Below, in pieces: positions 60,401-64,000 of a DNA stretch of 64,000 nt. Source of the DNA: Liolophura sinensis (lineage: Eukaryota; Mollusca; Polyplacophora; Chitonida; Chitonidae); NCBI RefSeq assembly GCF_032854445.1, contig NC_088307.1, positions 24,067,953-24,131,952 of the forward strand. The letters are read 5' to 3'. The notes beneath the pieces are model-generated. The model ran no database searches, was not told the DNA's origin, and saw only the letters and a program-made list of their open reading frames with translations. Both the position numbers and the translations under genes were made by a program. Numbering within the stretch: position 1 is the first letter of the stretch; every line of letters begins with the position of its first letter.

Positions 60401-60594
60401 GTGATAAATTCAGCTTACAAAATAAAATGCTGTTAAACATTCCTTACATTCATAATATTGACATTATAATTTTCCATATAAGACAATAGGTTAAGTTTTT
60501 TTAATATCTAAAAATGTTTTAGCCCACATTAATCTAGTTCTGATTGGTTATCCTGCTGTTTTACGTCCAGAGATTTGGCAGGTAACTGTACCAG

Positions 60595-60770
60595 GAAGCA
60601 GGTTGTGGCCAAGTGGTTAAGGTGATTGTCAGGATACTCGAAGGATCACAAGGCATGGGTTCAAACCCAGCCTTGGGCAATGGTTAATATCCTTAGCGAT
60701 GTAGTTGACTGAATTTTCTTATCACATGGTCATTGTGGTCATGTCAGTGAAATATTCTTAAAATTGATTA
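60595..60770 (+). mobile_element. tRNA-derived SINE in ANAPC2 intron 3
   Basis: The head has an A-box-like GTGGCCAAGTGGTTAAGG and a perfect B-box-like GGGTTCAAACCC, 55 nt apart. A body with GTCAGTGAAATATTCTTAAA and an A-rich tail follow, weakly resembling the main SINE's distal region. The stem pairing expected for a working tRNA is not evident, so I call it a SINE. Confidence 0.65.
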
Positions 60771-60824
60771 CAATAATGAATAATTAAATAATTACATATT
60801 ATTGTGTAATATTCCATTTCCTAG

Positions 60825-60957
60825 AGGAGAATTGGGATTGTTGGAGAAACTGTCCGGATCAGCCATCACAAGCCTTGTCCATCAGAGGATTAAGGACCAC
60901 ATCAGCGAGACCTGCCAAGGCAACTTTGAGACATCCTACATCGCCACTTTGGAAAAG
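60825..60957 (+). CDS. ANAPC2: ANAPC2 exon 4
   Basis: Encodes residues 218-262. It contains GLLEKLSGSAITSLVHQRIK and ends ATLEK, which parallels the vertebrate LLERVSAEAVT-type helix (memory). The acceptor is ATTTCCTAG; the donor is AAAAG|GTAATG, phase 0. Confidence 0.92.
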
Positions 60958-61458
60958 GTAATGGGACTCTTTTCATGTCCATTGCCTCTTCGTGTGGGGT
61001 ATTTGTTGTGATGTTCGTGCAGTTTGAGGATTGCCCTCTCTGAAGTGAGTCAAGATTAGCAAAATCTGAACATTATGTGTGAAATCCTACTTGTAAATGG
61101 TACATTGGAGTTCTAAGTTAAGAATAACAAGACCCATTTCCAGAAGACTGGCTTGATTTATTTATATCGTAGATTATTGCTCAAGTCGTACAAAGAAATT
61201 TGATTACTGCATATTTGGCTTTTAGGCATTCCTGAAATTTATAAAGAATAACAATCATGAGCACTTCAGAAATTCAGATTAAGAAGTAAGATGTTATTTG
61301 AACAACTTGTGGGAAAGTTGTCTGTAACTTGTCCATAGACGGTGGTTTGTTCTGAGCACCCTGATTTTCTCCACCCATAAAACTGACCGCCATCAGATGA
61401 GTGAATGAATGAATAAATCAGTCAATCAATCAGTCAATTAATCAATCATTCTTCACAG

Positions 61459-61750
61459 TGGCTTGATGACACAGTTCTGGAGTGGCTCCACACAGTTTAC
61501 ACAGGCAAGCACGGTAGCCATAGTGACACAGGAGATGACCACATCCAGGCATTTAAAGGGAGACTACTCCACCTTGTGTATGACACATATGCTAGGATCA
61601 GGATTGACCTGCTGTTCAACATCATCATTGAGTACCCAGATTCTGAGCCAGCTCTGCAGGACTTAAGGACCTGTCTGGAGAAAACAGATCTAAGAGCTCA
61701 TCTCACGTCGTCATTACGATCGGCTTTAGAGGTCCGGCTTCTACACCCAG
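61459..61750 (+). CDS. ANAPC2: ANAPC2 exon 5
   Basis: Encodes residues 263-359 plus one base. Landmarks are FKGRLLHLVYDTYARIRIDL, IIEYPDSEPALQDLRTCLEK and ALEVRLLHPG. All correspond to the cullin-repeat region of vertebrate APC2, where PDS-PA-DL-CLE-TD and LE-RLLHPGVNT are strongly conserved (memory). The acceptor is CATTCTTCACAG; the donor is CCCAG|GTGGGG. The Gly360 codon is split with the next exon. Confidence 0.95.
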
Positions 61751-62153
61751 GTGGGGGCAGGTTGTGGTCACAAAGTTCAGATGCTTGTCTTTGAGTCATT
61801 TGTCATATGTAGTATCAAATTAATCCCATACTTACTTAGGGAATTTCCAACATTGACCTGTTTCTCGTTGACTTGAGACCTGGCAGTAGGGACAAAACTG
61901 ACTGGTTTCCTTCTTGACCGTTGGAACAGAAGAGAAATGCTATTAAACTACATTCAAATATATATATAAATTACCATATTTTGTTGGGCAGCACTGTTAA
62001 ACTTTAATTCAAACATGGTTTTATTGGTCAAGGACTACATGTTGTCATCGTCTGGGAAAACCAGTTATAGCAGCTCTGCCAACAAATCTCTCCCCCACTG
62101 CGCACCCCCATGCTCTCTGGATAGAGTATTTTATATCATTTCTGTGCTTTCAG

Positions 62154-62271
62154 GTGTGAATACCGCAGATATCCTCACGGCTTACATATCCGCAATTAGA
62201 GCCCTCAGAGTGCTGGACCCAGCAGGTGTCATCCTGGAACTGGTCTGTGAGCCTGTCAGGAAGTACCTCAG
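62154..62271 (+). CDS. ANAPC2: ANAPC2 exon 6, source of the 90-bp array
   Basis: Encodes residues 360-398: VNTADILTAYISAIRALRVL, then DPAGVILELVCEPVRKYL and Arg. Vertebrate APC2 has the closely similar VNT-DI-YISAIKALR-LDP-VIL-V-CEP-R-YLR. The acceptor is TCTGTGCTTTCAG; the exon ends CTCAG|GTGAGT in phase 2. In frame, the donor reads TGA, so the exon must be spliced here or in a later copy. The rest of the protein (remaining cullin repeats, RING-partner-binding cullin domain and winged helix, about half) lies beyond the window. The last ~70 bp of the exon is duplicated many times downstream. Confidence 0.95.
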
Positions 62272-64000
62272 GTGAGTCTGGTTGTCAGTTAACCTCAGAG
62301 TGCTGGACCCAGCGGGTGTCATCCTGGAACTCGTCTGTGAGCCTGTCAGGAAGTACCTCAGGTGAGTCTGGTTGTCAGGTAACCTCAGAGTTCTGGTCCC
62401 AGCAGGTGTCATTCTGGTACTGGCCTGTGAGGCTGTCAGGAAGTACCTCAGGCGAGTCTGGTTGTCAGGTAACCTGATGGTGCTGAACCACACAGGTGTC
62501 ATCCTGGTACTGACCTGTGAGCCTGTCAGGAAGTACCTCAGGCGAGTCTGGTTGTCAGGTAACCTGATGGTGCTGAACCACACAGGTGTCATCCTGGTAC
62601 TGGCCTGTGAGCCTGTCAGGAAGTACCTCAGGCGAGTCTGGTTGTCAGGTAACCTGAGGGTGCTGAACCCCACAGGTGTCATCCTGGTACTGGCCTGTGA
62701 GCCTGTCAGGAAGTACCTCAGGTAGTCTGGTTGTCAGGTAACCTGAGGGTGCTGAACCCCACAGGTGTCATCCTGGTACTGGCCTGTGAGCCTGTTAGGT
62801 TGTACCTCAGGCGAGTCTGGTTGTCAGGTAACCTGAGGGTGCTAAACCCCATAGGTGTCATTCTGGTACTGGCCTGTGAGCCTGTCAGGAAGTACCTCAG
62901 GTGAGTCTGGTTGTCAGGTAACCTCAGAGTGCTGGACCCAGCGGGTGTCATCCTGGAACTCGTCTGTGAGCCTGTCAGGAAGTACCTCAGGTGAGTCTGG
63001 TTGTCAGGTAACCTCAGAGTTCTGGTCCCAGCAGGTGTCATTCTGGTACTGGCCTGTGAGGCTGTCAGGAAGTACCTCAGGCGAGTCTGGTTGTCAGGTA
63101 ACCTGAGGGTGCTGAACGACACAGGTGTCATCCTGGTACTGACCTGTGAGCCTGTCAGGAAGTACCTCAGGCGAGTCTGGTTGTCAGGTAACCTGATGGT
63201 GCTGAACCACACAGGTGTCATTCTGGTACTGGCCTGTGAGCCTGTCAGGAAGTACCTCAGGTGAGTCTGGTTGTCAGGTAACCTGAGGGTGCTGAACCCC
63301 ACAGGTGTCATCCTGGTACTGGCCTGTGAGCCTGTCAGGAAGTACCTCAGGTAGTCTGGTTGTCAGGTAACCTGAGGGTGCTGAACCCCACAGGTGTCAT
63401 CCTGGTACTGGCCTGTGAGCCTGTCAGGAAGTACCTCAGGGGAGTCTGGTTGTCAGGTAACCTCAGAGTTCTGGCCCCTTCTGGTGTTATCCTGGTACTG
63501 GCCTGTGAGCCTGTTAGGTAGTACCTCAGGTGAGTCTGGTTGTCAGGTAACCTCAGAGTTCTGGCCCCTTCTGGTGTCATCCTGGAACTGGTCTGTGAGG
63601 CTGTCAGGAAGTACCTCAGGTGAGTCTGGTTGTCAGGTAACCTGAGGGTGCTTAACGACACAGGTGTCATCCTGGTACTGGCCTGTGAGCCTGTTAGGTA
63701 GTACCTCAGGTGAGTCTGGTTGTCAGGTAACCTCAGATTGCTGAACCCCACAGGTGTCATCCTGGTACTGGTCTGTGAGCCTGTCAGGAAGTACCTCAGG
63801 TGAGTCTGGTTGTCAGGTAACCTCAGATTGCTGGACCCCACTGGTGTCATTCTGGTACTGGTCTGTGAGCCTGTCAGGAAGTACCTCAGGTGAGTCTGGT
63901 TGTCAGGTAACCTCAGATTGCTGAACCCCACAGGTGTCATCCTGGTACTGGTCTGTGAGCCTGTCAGGAAGTACCTCAGGTGAGTCTGGTTGTCAGGTAA
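62202..64000 (+). repeat. 90-bp tandem array made from ANAPC2 exon 6/intron 6 junction, 20 copies, continues past edge
   Basis: The first copy is the real exon end itself. Each unit holds ~70 bp of exon (codons from RVLDPAGVIL to KYLR), the donor, and ~20 bp of intron (CTGGTTGTCAGGTAACCT). Spacing is exactly 90 bp except two 89-bp units (junctions near 62721 and 63351) that lost one base. Donor state by copy: GTGAGT in eleven (1, 2, 8, 9, 12, 15-20), GCGAGT in six (3, 4, 5, 7, 10, 11), GTAGTC in two (6, 13), GGAGTC in one (14). Copies 2-6 and 9-13 are near duplicates offset by 629 bp. The long antisense frames (166, 197 and 197 codons) are by-products of the 90-bp period. Confidence 0.95.

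Noticed and set aside
59603..60404. Cys/Tyr/Ser-rich plus-strand frames
   Set aside because: They lie wholly within the intron 3 minisatellite between two ANAPC2 exons whose phases already match.
60600..60685. Possible intact tRNA gene
   Set aside because: A- and B-box look-alikes are present, but no paired acceptor stem or plausible anticodon arm was found, and a SINE-like body follows.
62182..63940. Three long antisense open frames (166, 197, 197 codons) with a repeated TRMTPVGFSTLRLPDNQT-like peptide
   Set aside because: They are the complement of the 90-bp array; a period divisible by three keeps any stop-free frame open. They break exactly at the two one-base-deletion units.
8400..64000. 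CRISPR-like interpretation of the tandem arrays
   Set aside because: The arrays are contiguous minisatellites without unique spacers, in an intron-containing animal genome.

Overview
This window is eukaryotic, intron-rich and AT-rich nuclear DNA from a lophotrochozoan animal, most likely a mollusc. The gene structures have GT/AG (and one GC/AG) introns. The proteins align best by memory with animal LMO4, TOMM22 and ANAPC2. The DNA is littered with a tRNA-headed SINE whose tail reads AAACACCAATCAAATAAA, a family common in molluscs and possibly RUDI/V-SINE-like (name from memory, unchecked). I saw no prokaryotic operon, CRISPR array, reverse transcriptase or transposase gene, or intact tRNA gene.

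Layout. 1-16.4 kb: no gene found. It holds SINE copies, a ~280 bp inverted duplication (1.2/2.3 kb), a degenerate tandem repeat (8.4-9.0 kb), and unique GC-balanced islands that could be regulatory. 16.4-30.1 kb, minus strand: LMO4, a two-LIM-domain transcriptional adaptor, in three coding exons (29698-30116, 17311-17548, 16400-16408). The last coding exon is only 9 nt (Val-Cys-stop). The reconstructed protein is 221 residues. A 12 kb intron between the two LIM exons holds a 24-bp minisatellite and several candidate conserved non-coding elements. A splice acceptor 17 nt before the ATG implies a 5' exon further right; the GC-richer stretch at 35.5-36.2 kb is a candidate promoter. 36-55 kb: mostly intergenic, with about nine SINE pieces, minisatellites (44.1, 51.1, 52.0-52.7 kb), one candidate coding exon with an MGCC start (42.6 kb, plus), and homeodomain-site-rich islands. 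55.5-56.6 kb, minus strand: TOMM22 in two exons joined by a GC-AG intron, 170 residues. 57.2 kb to the right edge, plus strand: the N-terminal half of ANAPC2 (six exons, 398 residues, phases all consistent), cut by the window edge.

TOMM22 and ANAPC2 are head to head with 613 bp between their ATGs, a likely bidirectional promoter. The genes do not form a pathway: LMO4 is a developmental adaptor, TOMM22 a mitochondrial import receptor and ANAPC2 the cullin subunit of the anaphase-promoting complex.

The most unusual structure is at the right edge. The 3' part of ANAPC2 exon 6, with its splice donor and the first bases of intron 6, has been amplified into about 20 tandem 90-bp copies (62.2 kb to beyond the window), so the intron begins with a ladder of coding-derived pseudo-exons and competing donors.
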